NCBI RefSeq assembly: GCF_000252955.1 | Contig: NC_014228.1 | Coordinates: 1,130,005 to 1,194,004, forward strand | DNA: 64,000 nt | Direction of reading: 5' to 3' | Source: Xenorhabdus nematophila ATCC 19061 | Lineage (GTDB): Bacteria; Pseudomonadota; Gammaproteobacteria; Enterobacterales; Enterobacteriaceae | Shown here: positions 33,457 to 42,654 of the stretch, piece after piece | Layout: each line of letters starts with the position of its first letter | How positions within the stretch are numbered: the stretch's first letter is position 1 | Notes under the pieces: generated by a model | The model's input: the letters and a program-made list of their open reading frames with translations, nothing else | Told to the model about the DNA's origin: nothing | The model's database searches: none | Translations under genes and position numbers: made by a program

Positions 33457-35280
33457 ATGTATTCGTTGAATTCTAGTTTGGGGCATGAAGTCTCCCATTT
33501 AACAAGGGAAAATTGGTCACACGCCAATCGCCATCTTGTAGCAAAAATATTACGTGAACTTTGCCACGAAAAACTCATCAACCCAGTATGTAATGGAGAG
33601 GAACACTCTTATTATATTGAGATCGATAAACATCAATATCATTTTCAGGCACAAACTTATCAGCTTGATCATTTAGATATTGATGCTGCGTCGATATCTA
33701 AATTTTGTCATGACCAACAGCAACCTTTAGATGCCATTGCGCTGATCATTGAATTACAGCCATTGCTAGGTATTTCTGAGAAATTATTACCTATTTATCT
33801 TGATGAAATATCCAGCACACTTTACGGTCATGCCTTTAAATATAATAACAACCGACTGACTGCACAGGATCTGACTCAAGCAGATTATCAAACGGTAGAA
33901 ACAGCAATGAGTGAAGGGCATCCTGTCTTTATTGCTAATAATGGCCGTATTGGTTTTGATGCCGATGACTATTTAGAATATGCGCCCGAAAGTGCTCATC
34001 CCGTGACATTAATTTGGATTGCTGTACATCGGGATAAAACAATTTTCTCTACATTATCCTCGCTTTCCTATTCACAGCTAGTGGCTGAAGAATTAGAAGC
34101 CTATTTGCTTGCTCAATTTACACGTCAAATGAAGTCATTGGGATTAAATTGGTCAGATTATTACCTGATGCCTTTACATCCCTGGCAATGGAAACATCGT
34201 ATTGCCATTAGTTTTGCAGCAGACATTGCCAGACAGGATATTGTTTATCTTGGTGAAGGTCACGACCGCTATTTGGCTCAACAATCTATCCGTACATTTT
34301 TCAATATTAGCCAACCTAAGAAAAACTATGTGAAAACGGCACTGTCAGTGCTTAACATGGGGTTCATGCGTGGACTTGATCCACACAGTATGGTGACAAC
34401 GCCACAAATCAATGAATGGCTTGGGAATTTAGTTGAATCTGATGAATTCTTTCAAGAAAAAGGATTTACAATCTTGAGGGAACGGGCCGCCATCGGTTAT
34501 TTCAATCACTATTTTGAATCTGCCATCAAGAAAGATAATCCTCACAAAAAAATGTTGTCAGCATTATGGCGTGAAAGCCCAATGACAATCCTGAAAGATA
34601 ATCAGCGTCTGATGACTATGGCTTCATTGCTGCATATCGATCGGGAAGGAAATTCGGTTGTTGCTGCTTTGGTTCAAGCTTCAGGTTTATCTGCCGAAGG
34701 TTGGGTATCACGTTATTTGGATGCTTATCTTTCCCCGTTGCTGCGTTCTTTTTTCACCTACGATCTGGTCTTTATGCCGCATGGTGAAAACCTAATGTTA
34801 GTACTGGAAAATAATGTGCCAGTAAAAATGCTGATGAAAGACATTGGCGAAGAAATTGCTATTCTGAATGGTGAACTTCAACTTCCAGAAGAAATTAATT
34901 TCCTGCATGTCTCTATCAAGGATGAGATGAAAATCAACTATATTTTCCTCGATATCTTTGATTGTTTCTTCCGCTATTTGACCCCATTGTTGCAAAAGCA
35001 CCTTGCATTGCCAGAGACGCGTTTTTGGGAATTGGTTGCCCGCTGTGTTCACCGTTATCAATCACAACATCTGCATCAGATAGAAAAATTCCGCAAATTT
35101 GATCTATTTAAGCGCGATTTTGTGCGTACTTGTCTGAATCGTCTGCAAATGGCGAATAACCAACAAATGATTGATCTTGATGATCGAGAAAAGAACCTGA
35201 AATTTGCCGGCACATTGGTAAATCCGCTTCACGCTTTGCGCGAGAAATATTCTGTTGCTGTTGAGACAGATGGGTGTTGA
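33457..35280 (+). CDS. Stand-alone NIS siderophore synthetase (IucA/IucC family, DesD-like)
   Basis: This ATP-dependent, NRPS-independent synthetase of 607 residues joins hydroxylamine/acyl groups with carboxylates. The IucA/IucC core carries GHPVFIANNGRIGFDADDY (about 152-170), MPLHPWQWKHRI (about 238) and LNMGFMRGLDPHSM (about 298). FMPHGENLMLVLEN (about 438) lies in the C-terminal FhuF-like subdomain. It most resembles type C enzymes such as DesD/AlcC and is clearly paralogous to the C-terminal part of the fusion at 45581. The ATG follows directly on the stop of a six-codon frame (MNEGLY, 33436-33456), which may couple translation. Confidence 0.9.
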   Translation: MYSLNSSLGHEVSHLTRENWSHANRHLVAKILRELCHEKLINPVCNGEEHSYYIEIDKHQYHFQAQTYQLDHLDIDAASISKFCHDQQQPLDAIALIIELQPLLGISEKLLPIYLDEISSTLYGHAFKYNNNRLTAQDLTQADYQTVETAMSEGHPVFIANNGRIGFDADDYLEYAPESAHPVTLIWIAVHRDKTIFSTLSSLSYSQLVAEELEAYLLAQFTRQMKSLGLNWSDYYLMPLHPWQWKHRIAISFAADIARQDIVYLGEGHDRYLAQQSIRTFFNISQPKKNYVKTALSVLNMGFMRGLDPHSMVTTPQINEWLGNLVESDEFFQEKGFTILRERAAIGYFNHYFESAIKKDNPHKKMLSALWRESPMTILKDNQRLMTMASLLHIDREGNSVVAALVQASGLSAEGWVSRYLDAYLSPLLRSFFTYDLVFMPHGENLMLVLENNVPVKMLMKDIGEEIAILNGELQLPEEINFLHVSIKDEMKINYIFLDIFDCFFRYLTPLLQKHLALPETRFWELVARCVHRYQSQHLHQIEKFRKFDLFKRDFVRTCLNRLQMANNQQMIDLDDREKNLKFAGTLVNPLHALREKYSVAVETDGC

Positions 35281-35322
35281 AACATCAAAGTAAATATAAC
35301 AACAAATTATTTTGGTAACGGG

Positions 35323-37593
35323 ATGAAGAGAATGATAAATCCAATTTTGCAAACGAATCATTTAACCAAAAGAACTGTGCTTTCTCTGATGATCCCGCTG
35401 ATTTTGGCGGGAAACAGTGTGGCTGTGGCAGCAGAAGCACAAGGGAAGGACGATAAAATTGTCGTAACGGCAAAACCAATATCATCAGAGCATGAAGGTG
35501 TCACGGAAGACACCGGCATGTATAACACGACCTCAATGGTGACATCGACGGGGTTGAACCTGTCTGCGCGTGAAACACCGCAAAGTGTCAGCGTGATGAC
35601 CAAACAGCGGATGGTGGATGAGAATCTGAATAGTGTTGAGAGCGCTATTGACAGAATTACTGGTATGACAGTCCATCAGGCTGACAGTGATCGTTTCACC
35701 TTCTCTTCAAGAGGGATAGGCGTCAGAAACATGCTGCGTGACGGTGTACCGACTTTCTACGATATTCGCTTTAACTATGGTGATAATCTGCTGGATACCA
35801 CCATTATCGATCGCCTTGAAGTGGTTCGTGGTGCGGCAGGTCTGATAGTCGGACCGGGCACACCTTCAGCAGCAGTTAACGTGATCCGTAAACGCCCAAC
35901 CAGTGATTTTCGTGGCGAAGCCACATTAGGTGGTGGATCTTGGGATAAATGGCGGACGGGTATCGACCTGTCTGGCCCGTTAAATGAAAACGGCACAGTC
36001 AGAGGTCGTTTTGTCACTGCTTATGAACGTTCCAATTCGTTTATTGATCGTGATAAACATGAAAAATACCCTTTCTACGGCATCATTGAAGCGGATTTGA
36101 CAGAAAACACGTTGTTGACCATTGGTACGGATTATCAAGTCAACCATACCCGTGGCGGGATGTTTGGTGGGTTGCCAATCTATTTTAAAGATGGAAGTAA
36201 GACCGATTACAAACGCAGTAATAGTTATGCGCCTGATTGGGCATTTTCCAAAGTTCGTTCATTTTCAACTTTCACCAGCCTGCAACATAACTTCGACAAT
36301 GGATGGAGTGTGAAAGGTACGTTTACCTATGACAGTAACACTCTTGATCAAAAAGTGCTGTGGGCAACGGGATTCCCTGATCGTGCGACTAACGAAGGAA
36401 TGTATCCGGGCAGTATGACATTGATTGACGGAAGTCGCCGTCAGCGCAACTTTGATTTGCAATTAAATGGTAACTATGGGTTATTGGGTCGCACCCATCA
36501 TGCCAGTTTTGGTCTGAACTATCAAAAACAGAACTTCCGAAATGACTACTATAATGCCATCTGTATGCTTGGAAAAAATCCAGACGCAAAAGATCAGGCC
36601 GATACTGGAAAAAGGAATAATTGTAAATACTTAGGTGATTTTACTCAATCTTCATGGGGTTATTCTGAGCCAACATGGAATAAAACGAGAAATACTGGCT
36701 CTGATGGTTATATCGAACAAACCGCAGGTTATGCCGTCACTCAGCTTTCTTTGGCAGATCCTGTAACCTTGATCTTGGGTGGACGTATCACCAGTTGGAA
36801 AACCCGTGGTGATAATTTTGGTACACCGCAAAATGCAGACTATAAACACGAGTTTGTGCCATATGGTGGATTGGTTTACAACATCACGCCAGATTTCTCC
36901 GTTTATGGCAGTTATACCAAAATCTTTGATCCAGAAAGCCGAATCAGCCGTAATAACCAACTCCTTAAACCCGTCTCCGGTGAAAACTATGAACTGGGTC
37001 TGAAAGGTGTTGCCTTAGATAACGGCCTTGATTATTCATTGGCACTTTTCGAAATCCGCCAGAATAACTTCACGATTGAAGATATTTCCGGAAAACCTAA
37101 AGCGCCGGGAATACCACAGAATGCCAGTGTTTATAATGCAATTAATGGCGTAAAAACGCGTGGCTTTGAGGCTGAAGTGAGTGGTCAGATTACGGATGAC
37201 TGGCGTATTTATGCGGGTTATACCCAGTTCCGCGCAACAATGCCTGGTGGTAAGCGCATCAATATGGGAGATCCAAACCGCCTGTTCAAATTATTCACGA
37301 CTTATACGTTGCCTGGTGTAATGAGTGATTTAACGCTAGGTGGTGGTGTTAACTGGCAGGATAAAACCAGTCGGATGCTAACCGGGCCTGATAGAAAACA
37401 ATACCAAGAGGGTCAAGGCAGCTTTACGACAGTTAACCTGATGGGGCGCTATCAGTTCACCCCGGATTTATCCCTGACCGTGAATCTGAATAATCTGTTC
37501 GATAAGAAATATTACACCTCATTTGGCAGCTATACCCAGTACTATTACGGTAAGCCACGCAACGTAGAAGCGACTTTGCGTTACAAGTTCTAA
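35323..37593 (+). CDS. TonB-dependent ferric-hydroxamate receptor (FhuE/FoxA-like)
   Basis: This 756-residue outer-membrane transporter would import the ferri-siderophore using TonB energy. It has a signal peptide ending near VAVAA (about residue 36), a TonB box DDKIVVTAK (about 43-51) and a plug domain (about 75-185, RETPQSVSVMTKQRM; DRLEVVRGAAGLIVGPG). A 22-strand barrel ends in RNVEATLRYKF, with the terminal aromatic. It lies 42 bases after the synthetase, so the two are probably cotranscribed. Overall it looks like FhuE/FoxA/FauA-type hydroxamate receptors; the exact ligand cannot be read from sequence. Confidence 0.92.
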   Translation: MKRMINPILQTNHLTKRTVLSLMIPLILAGNSVAVAAEAQGKDDKIVVTAKPISSEHEGVTEDTGMYNTTSMVTSTGLNLSARETPQSVSVMTKQRMVDENLNSVESAIDRITGMTVHQADSDRFTFSSRGIGVRNMLRDGVPTFYDIRFNYGDNLLDTTIIDRLEVVRGAAGLIVGPGTPSAAVNVIRKRPTSDFRGEATLGGGSWDKWRTGIDLSGPLNENGTVRGRFVTAYERSNSFIDRDKHEKYPFYGIIEADLTENTLLTIGTDYQVNHTRGGMFGGLPIYFKDGSKTDYKRSNSYAPDWAFSKVRSFSTFTSLQHNFDNGWSVKGTFTYDSNTLDQKVLWATGFPDRATNEGMYPGSMTLIDGSRRQRNFDLQLNGNYGLLGRTHHASFGLNYQKQNFRNDYYNAICMLGKNPDAKDQADTGKRNNCKYLGDFTQSSWGYSEPTWNKTRNTGSDGYIEQTAGYAVTQLSLADPVTLILGGRITSWKTRGDNFGTPQNADYKHEFVPYGGLVYNITPDFSVYGSYTKIFDPESRISRNNQLLKPVSGENYELGLKGVALDNGLDYSLALFEIRQNNFTIEDISGKPKAPGIPQNASVYNAINGVKTRGFEAEVSGQITDDWRIYAGYTQFRATMPGGKRINMGDPNRLFKLFTTYTLPGVMSDLTLGGGVNWQDKTSRMLTGPDRKQYQEGQGSFTTVNLMGRYQFTPDLSLTVNLNNLFDKKYYTSFGSYTQYYYGKPRNVEATLRYKF

Positions 37594-37660
37594 CTCAATC
37601 ACGGGCGGCGATAATGTATTTTTATCCATTTGGACAACAAGCAGTAAAGGGTAATCAGCA

Positions 37661-38689
37661 ATGGATTTAACGCGTTGTAAAATGCTGATCGCCGTACCGT
37701 TGATAGTTTTGGCAAGTTTGTTGACAGGTTGTGACAAGCCCACGGTTAAAAATAATCTACCGACAAATATGACAGGCTACCCCAAAATAATCACTACCGA
37801 GCTGGGTACGGCGGTGATAAACCAACCGCCGCAACGGATTGTGGCGTTGGGCACCGGCACCGAAGATATTTTGCTGGATTTGGGCATTATCCCTGTCGGC
37901 ATTGAATCTCACCGTTGGGGAGGAGATGCTGAGGGATATTTACCTTGGTTCAGGGAAGAAATAGAACGTCGTGGTGCAAAGTTACCTGCCATTATTGAAA
38001 TGTACCCTGAATTGGATGTTGAGAAAATCATCAACTTAAAACCGGATCTAATTCTGGCAACACAGTCAGGTATTACGCGGGAAAATTACAATCATCTGTC
38101 TCATTTTGTGCCCGTCGTGGCTTACCCGGAAAAACCGTGGCAAACGACACCAAGACAACAAATTGCTTTGGCTGCTCAAGCGTTAGATAAAGCAGAGCAA
38201 GGGAAAAAACTGATTGCCGAATTGGATAACTTACTGACGCAAACAGGCAGTACCATTCCTCATATTGCCCGTTATCACTTCGCCTATATCAAAGCGGGAA
38301 CAACAGGCAATACTTTATCACTCTACGTTAAAAATGATCCTCGGGTGGACACACTGACTCATCTTGGTTTGTCTTTGCTGCCGATAGCTGGCTCTTTAAC
38401 CGCACCTTTCGGCAATTTTGCCGTCAATATCGGTTTAGAAAACGCAGAGTTACTTAATGGAGCCGATATTCTGGTCACATGGTACAGCAATGAACAAGAA
38501 CGTCGGGAAACAGAATCCCAGCCATTATTTCAATCTATCCGGGCTGTTCGTCAGGGAGGGTATATTCCGCTGACTGATCAATCAGTTGTGATGTCTATGT
38601 CTTATGGCTCTCCGCTCAGCTTACGTTGGGGATTACCAAAATTTATACCATTGCTGAAGCAGGAGATAGCAAAACATGAACAGCTCTAA
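37661..38689 (+). CDS. Iron-siderophore ABC transporter substrate-binding lipoprotein
   Basis: This 342-residue protein has a signal peptide with lipobox LLTGC (Cys about residue 24) and a BtuF/FecB-type binding fold, with PQRIVALGTGTEDILLDLGI near residue 58. It should collect the ferri-siderophore in the periplasm while anchored to a membrane. Its 3' end overlaps the following permease gene by 14 bases, so the four transporter genes form one unit. Specificity is inferred from the location only. Confidence 0.9.
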   Translation: MDLTRCKMLIAVPLIVLASLLTGCDKPTVKNNLPTNMTGYPKIITTELGTAVINQPPQRIVALGTGTEDILLDLGIIPVGIESHRWGGDAEGYLPWFREEIERRGAKLPAIIEMYPELDVEKIINLKPDLILATQSGITRENYNHLSHFVPVVAYPEKPWQTTPRQQIALAAQALDKAEQGKKLIAELDNLLTQTGSTIPHIARYHFAYIKAGTTGNTLSLYVKNDPRVDTLTHLGLSLLPIAGSLTAPFGNFAVNIGLENAELLNGADILVTWYSNEQERRETESQPLFQSIRAVRQGGYIPLTDQSVVMSMSYGSPLSLRWGLPKFIPLLKQEIAKHEQL

Positions 38690-39686
38690 ACGGAGAATCG
38701 TTCTTATCTCTGGGTTGGTGTTCATGATTGTGCTGACCTGCCTTTGTATTGTCGCCAGCGTAAGTCTGGGGTCAAAATCATTGCCTTTATCCGCAGTTTG
38801 GCAACATTACTGGTTGGGAGATAGTGGCAGTTATTACGATTTAGTTATCAATGCCAGAGCGCCTCGTACACTGATTGGCTTAATGGCTGGTGCTGCATTG
38901 GCATTGTCAGGAGCAGTAACACAAGGATTATTGCGCAATCCGTTGGGTGATCCTGGTTTGCTGGGGGTTAATGCGGGGGCTTCGGCTACTGTGGTTTGCT
39001 TCTCTTTTATTCCTTTTTTAGATGGAATCCCCCGATTCTGGACCGCATTTATTGGCGCAAGTTTATCCACATTTTTGTTTTATTCACTCTGTGGCGGCGC
39101 GCGCAATACCAACCCTACCCGATTAGTATTAACAGGAGCTGCTATCAATATCTGCCTGTTCGCATTGGTACAAGGTGTGATATTGCTGAATCCACAGGTG
39201 CTGGATACTTACCGTTTTTGGACGATTGGTTCATTGAGTGCTATGCCATTAAGTGAAGCAAGTTTGTTGATCCCTTATTTGCTGGTGGCAGTGGTATTGA
39301 CACTTTCTTTGGCGGCTTCCCTGAATGTGATGGTATTTGGTGAAGGAATAGCAGGTTCATTAGGTGCCAACGTTGCCCGGACCCGAATACTTTCTTTATT
39401 GAGTGCGACAATGCTGGCGGCTTGTGCAACCGCAATGGCTGGCCCGATTGCGTTTATTGGTCTGGCTGCACCCCACTTGATGCGGGCGTTGGTGGGGAGT
39501 GATTTTCGTTGGCTGCTGCCTTACTGTTTGTTTGCAGGTGCTTGTTTGTTACTGATATCGGATGTTGTCGCCCGGCTACTGATAGCCCCGGAAGAAATTA
39601 TGGTTGGCATTATTACGGCGAGTATTGGAGCACCTCTACTGTATTTGGTCGCAAAAATTCGCACGCAAAAAATGATGGAAGAATAA
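38676..39686 (+). CDS. Iron-siderophore ABC permease (FecCD family, first subunit)
   Basis: This 336-residue protein has about ten membrane segments. The FecCD-family signatures are GAALALSGAVTQGLLRNPLGDPGLLGVNAGA (shown here as GAALALSGAVTQ and NPLGDPGLLGVNAG, about 68-98) and PIAFIGLAAPHLMRALVG (about 257), which includes the ATPase-coupling loop. It overlaps the binding-protein gene and precedes the second permease by three bases. Confidence 0.92.
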   Translation: MNSSKRRIVLISGLVFMIVLTCLCIVASVSLGSKSLPLSAVWQHYWLGDSGSYYDLVINARAPRTLIGLMAGAALALSGAVTQGLLRNPLGDPGLLGVNAGASATVVCFSFIPFLDGIPRFWTAFIGASLSTFLFYSLCGGARNTNPTRLVLTGAAINICLFALVQGVILLNPQVLDTYRFWTIGSLSAMPLSEASLLIPYLLVAVVLTLSLAASLNVMVFGEGIAGSLGANVARTRILSLLSATMLAACATAMAGPIAFIGLAAPHLMRALVGSDFRWLLPYCLFAGACLLLISDVVARLLIAPEEIMVGIITASIGAPLLYLVAKIRTQKMMEE

Positions 39687-39689
39687 ATT

Positions 39690-40736
39690 ATGGCATTAAT
39701 TCATCCATCGGCTACAACGCCAAAAATTAAAACCCTCAGGCTGGGAAAGGCAATTCTAATTGCGCCTTCACAGTCGGTAGTCAGGGTGATTTTTTCTATT
39801 TTACTGTTAATTGTGGTGCTTTTTTATTTGTCCTTAGCAATGGGCAGAGAAGGGATGGACAATCCGTTTTTACTGACGGAGACACCTTATCAGGCATTCA
39901 TCTTAACAGAACTCCGTTTACCAAGAGCGTTAGTGGCAATTGGCGCAGGAATAACCTTGGCACTTTCTGGTTCCCTTTTTCAGCTAACAACCCGCAATGC
40001 TCTGGGCAGCCCGGATATTATTGGCGTTAATGGTGGCGCGGCAGTTGGCATCGTGCTGGCAATGGTTGTCTGGCCAGAGATCTTGCCGGTTCCATTAGGA
40101 GCACTATTGGGTGCCATACTCGCGGTATTATTGGTTTATCTCGGTAATGGTGCGGGTTTTGGTCATATGCAGGCCAACAAGATCATCATTTCGGGTATCG
40201 CAATTGCCGCATTGTGTATGGCTTTTGTCGATTTTGCTGCTTCAAATATTCGCATTGAGCAGGCTCAACAATTGAAATCGCTACTGAGAGGTAGCCTTGC
40301 CAGTCAGAACTGGCAAAATGTTGCACTGATTAGTGGGATGATGTTGTTTATTCCTATTTTATTTTGGTTAGGTAGGCAGTTGAACTATACCCATTTTGGC
40401 AATGATGTGGCTAATACGCTGGGTGTGCCTGTGCGTCTTATCCAGATTGCCAGCATATTATTAGCAGTGGTTTTCGCTACCATGTCGGTATTGGTTGTCG
40501 GACCCGTTGCATTTGTGGCTTTATCCGCCCCGCAAATTGCCCGACGACTGGTATGTAATAAGGGGGCTGCATTGTTTTGTACAGCACTGGTCGGTGCTTT
40601 GCTCATGCTGGCTTCTGATTTAATCACGTTGATGTTGCCAACTTCAGCCCGTTTACCCGTGGGAGTCGTCACGGCTGTAGTGGGTGGTGTTTATTTAATG
40701 TACTTACTGTATGCCGAATTAAGGAGAATGCGATAA
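39690..40736 (+). CDS. Iron-siderophore ABC permease (FecCD family, second subunit)
   Basis: This 348-residue protein has about ten membrane segments, with LRLPRALVAIGAGITLALSG (about 72-91), NALGSPDIIGVNGGAAVG (about 101) and GPVAFVALSAPQIARRLV (about 271). It should form a heterodimeric channel with the preceding permease. Its stop overlaps the ATPase start (TAATG), indicating tight translational coupling. Confidence 0.92.
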   Translation: MALIHPSATTPKIKTLRLGKAILIAPSQSVVRVIFSILLLIVVLFYLSLAMGREGMDNPFLLTETPYQAFILTELRLPRALVAIGAGITLALSGSLFQLTTRNALGSPDIIGVNGGAAVGIVLAMVVWPEILPVPLGALLGAILAVLLVYLGNGAGFGHMQANKIIISGIAIAALCMAFVDFAASNIRIEQAQQLKSLLRGSLASQNWQNVALISGMMLFIPILFWLGRQLNYTHFGNDVANTLGVPVRLIQIASILLAVVFATMSVLVVGPVAFVALSAPQIARRLVCNKGAALFCTALVGALLMLASDLITLMLPTSARLPVGVVTAVVGGVYLMYLLYAELRRMR

Positions 40737-41551
40737 TGTCATCGGATGTCAACTCTTCAGTGACCACTTCAAGGTTGAAAGTGAATGAATTGTCACTGGC
40801 ATACGGTAAAAAAACCATTATTAATAGTGTGAATCTTGCGATTCATGATGGTGAATTTAGTGTCATCATTGGCCCTAATGGATGTGGAAAATCAACCCTG
40901 CTGAGGGCAATCAGCCGCAGTATGCAGCCGCAGAGCGGAGAAGTCTTGCTGGATGGTACTAATATTCACCGCTATAAACCCAAAACAGTTGCGCGGGAAT
41001 TATCGTTGCTGACACAAGGCGCTACTGTTACTGAGTCATTGACAATCTATGATTTGGTTTCTCGTGGGCGTTATCCTTATCAATCTTTCTTGCATCAATG
41101 GTCAGTGGAAGATGAGAACGTCGTTAATGAAGCGTTGAAAGCGGTGGATTTATGGGACATATCTCAGAAATTGGTGAGTGAATTGTCAGGCGGACAGCGT
41201 CAGCGTGCTTGGTTTGCGATGACGCTGGCGCAGCAGACCCCGATTATTCTGCTGGATGAACCGACTACTTATTTGGATATTTCTCACCAGATTGAATTGC
41301 TTGATCTATGCCAGAGTTTATATCGTCAGGGAAAAACATTGGTGTTAGTTCTGCATGATATTAATCTGGCGCTGCGTTATGCCTCTCGTCTGGTTATGAT
41401 GAAAGAGGGACAGGTTTATGCAGAAGGTATTCCTGAAGACATTGTGACAGTACAAAGTATTGCTGATGTATTTGGTTTATCATGCAGGATTATTTGTGAT
41501 CCTGAATCTAATAAACCATTGATTATTCCTAAATATAAAATCAATGATTAA
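40736..41551 (+). CDS. Iron-siderophore ABC transporter ATPase (FecE/FepC-like)
   Basis: This 271-residue ATPase has Walker A GPNGCGKSTLLR (about 48), a Q-loop near LLTQGATV, the signature LSGGQRQRAWFAMTLAQQ (about 147), Walker B IILLDEPT (about 170) and the H-loop LHDINLAL. It powers the two permeases encoded just upstream. FepC/FecE-like identity is clear; which siderophore it serves is inference from context. Confidence 0.94.
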   Translation: MSSDVNSSVTTSRLKVNELSLAYGKKTIINSVNLAIHDGEFSVIIGPNGCGKSTLLRAISRSMQPQSGEVLLDGTNIHRYKPKTVARELSLLTQGATVTESLTIYDLVSRGRYPYQSFLHQWSVEDENVVNEALKAVDLWDISQKLVSELSGGQRQRAWFAMTLAQQTPIILLDEPTTYLDISHQIELLDLCQSLYRQGKTLVLVLHDINLALRYASRLVMMKEGQVYAEGIPEDIVTVQSIADVFGLSCRIICDPESNKPLIIPKYKIND

Positions 41552-41602
41552 TGTGCTGAATTTTATGCTCGAAGTTTAGGGTTGAGAATAGGAGAGTATG
41601 GA

Positions 41603-42364
41603 ATGATAAATAAAAATAATTCCATTGAACTGGCAGCTGAGATATCTGTTGATGATATCACCGAATTGTTTGATGGTGCATTTAGTCATTTTAATTCATT
41701 GATGAAAGTGAATTCAGATAATATTCCATCGGAAAGCATGAAGTTTTATCAATGGTCAAATGAAGAAGAATTCAGATTATTGATGAAAAGTTATCAGGAT
41801 TCATATTATAATAACAATGAACTGAAACCAAATCAGAAAGGGCTTTATTCTTTATGGGCACAATGGTATTTTGGTTTAATTGTTCCACCAATGATGTTAA
41901 TGTTAATAGAATATCCTCAGGCTGTTGATACAGATTATAATCTTTTCCAGGTGGAATTCCATGAAACAGGCAGGCCAAATATTGCTTATTATCAGTTAAC
42001 CTGGATGGATGAATCAATATCACTGTTGGAACGTTATCATTCGATGTTGGAACGACATATTATTCCTGTATGTGAAAAAATAGAATCTTATCGTGGCATA
42101 AACGGGCGTTTATTATGGAATAATATTGGTTATGTTATGTATTGGTATTTAGAAAATTTTAAGGACAGAATAGGGGCAGGGCAGTATGAAACATTAATCC
42201 AGAGTCTTTACTTTGAACAAACATTGCCTAATGGTAAGGATAACCCACTTTATCGTACAGTGATTCTGAAAAATAACATCATACAGCGTCGCTGCTGTTG
42301 TCAGAGAAACAAACTACCGGGAGTCGGGAATTGCCACGATTGTCCTCTGGAATCTACAGCATAA
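41603..42364 (+). CDS. FhuF-like siderophore-iron reductase
   Basis: This 253-residue protein ends with RRCCCQRNKLPGVGNCHDCP, matching the C-C-x10-C-x2-C cluster that binds [2Fe-2S] in FhuF. FhuF reduces ferric hydroxamates in the cytoplasm to release iron. The ATG at 41603 sits 6 bases after GGAGAG, so the in-frame TTG at 41582 is not the start. It follows the ABC genes by about 50 bases. Confidence 0.85.
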   Translation: MINKNNSIELAAEISVDDITELFDGAFSHFNSLMKVNSDNIPSESMKFYQWSNEEEFRLLMKSYQDSYYNNNELKPNQKGLYSLWAQWYFGLIVPPMMLMLIEYPQAVDTDYNLFQVEFHETGRPNIAYYQLTWMDESISLLERYHSMLERHIIPVCEKIESYRGINGRLLWNNIGYVMYWYLENFKDRIGAGQYETLIQSLYFEQTLPNGKDNPLYRTVILKNNIIQRRCCCQRNKLPGVGNCHDCPLESTA

Positions 42365-42506
42365 GTAGAATAAATTAAACTTATAATTTATAAAAAACAA
42401 AAAGTCATCATGGATTGATGACATTTAAAACCATTGGCTTTATCAGCTAATGGAGCAGTTTACTATTATTTAAATAATGTCGAGTGAATATTTAATATAA
42501 ATTACA

Positions 42507-42540
42507 TATACCTAATGGATTTCAAGACACAGCATGATAG
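42507..42540 (+). repeat. Dispersed intergenic repeat copy
   Basis: TATACCTAATGGATTTCAAG followed by ACACAGCATGATAG. The same core occurs inverted near 48110 and 54970 and, diverged, at 15165. The rest of this 290-base gap (42365-42654) shows no clear promoter or Fur box. Confidence 0.6.
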
Positions 42541-42654
42541 TAAGCAAACTGTCCTCAACTGTATATTTACAAAAACGGTATCTGGGGAGAGAAAGCATAG
42601 CTAACAATATGTGAACTTGAAAGACGGCGGGTAATAAATTGTTAAGGATATATA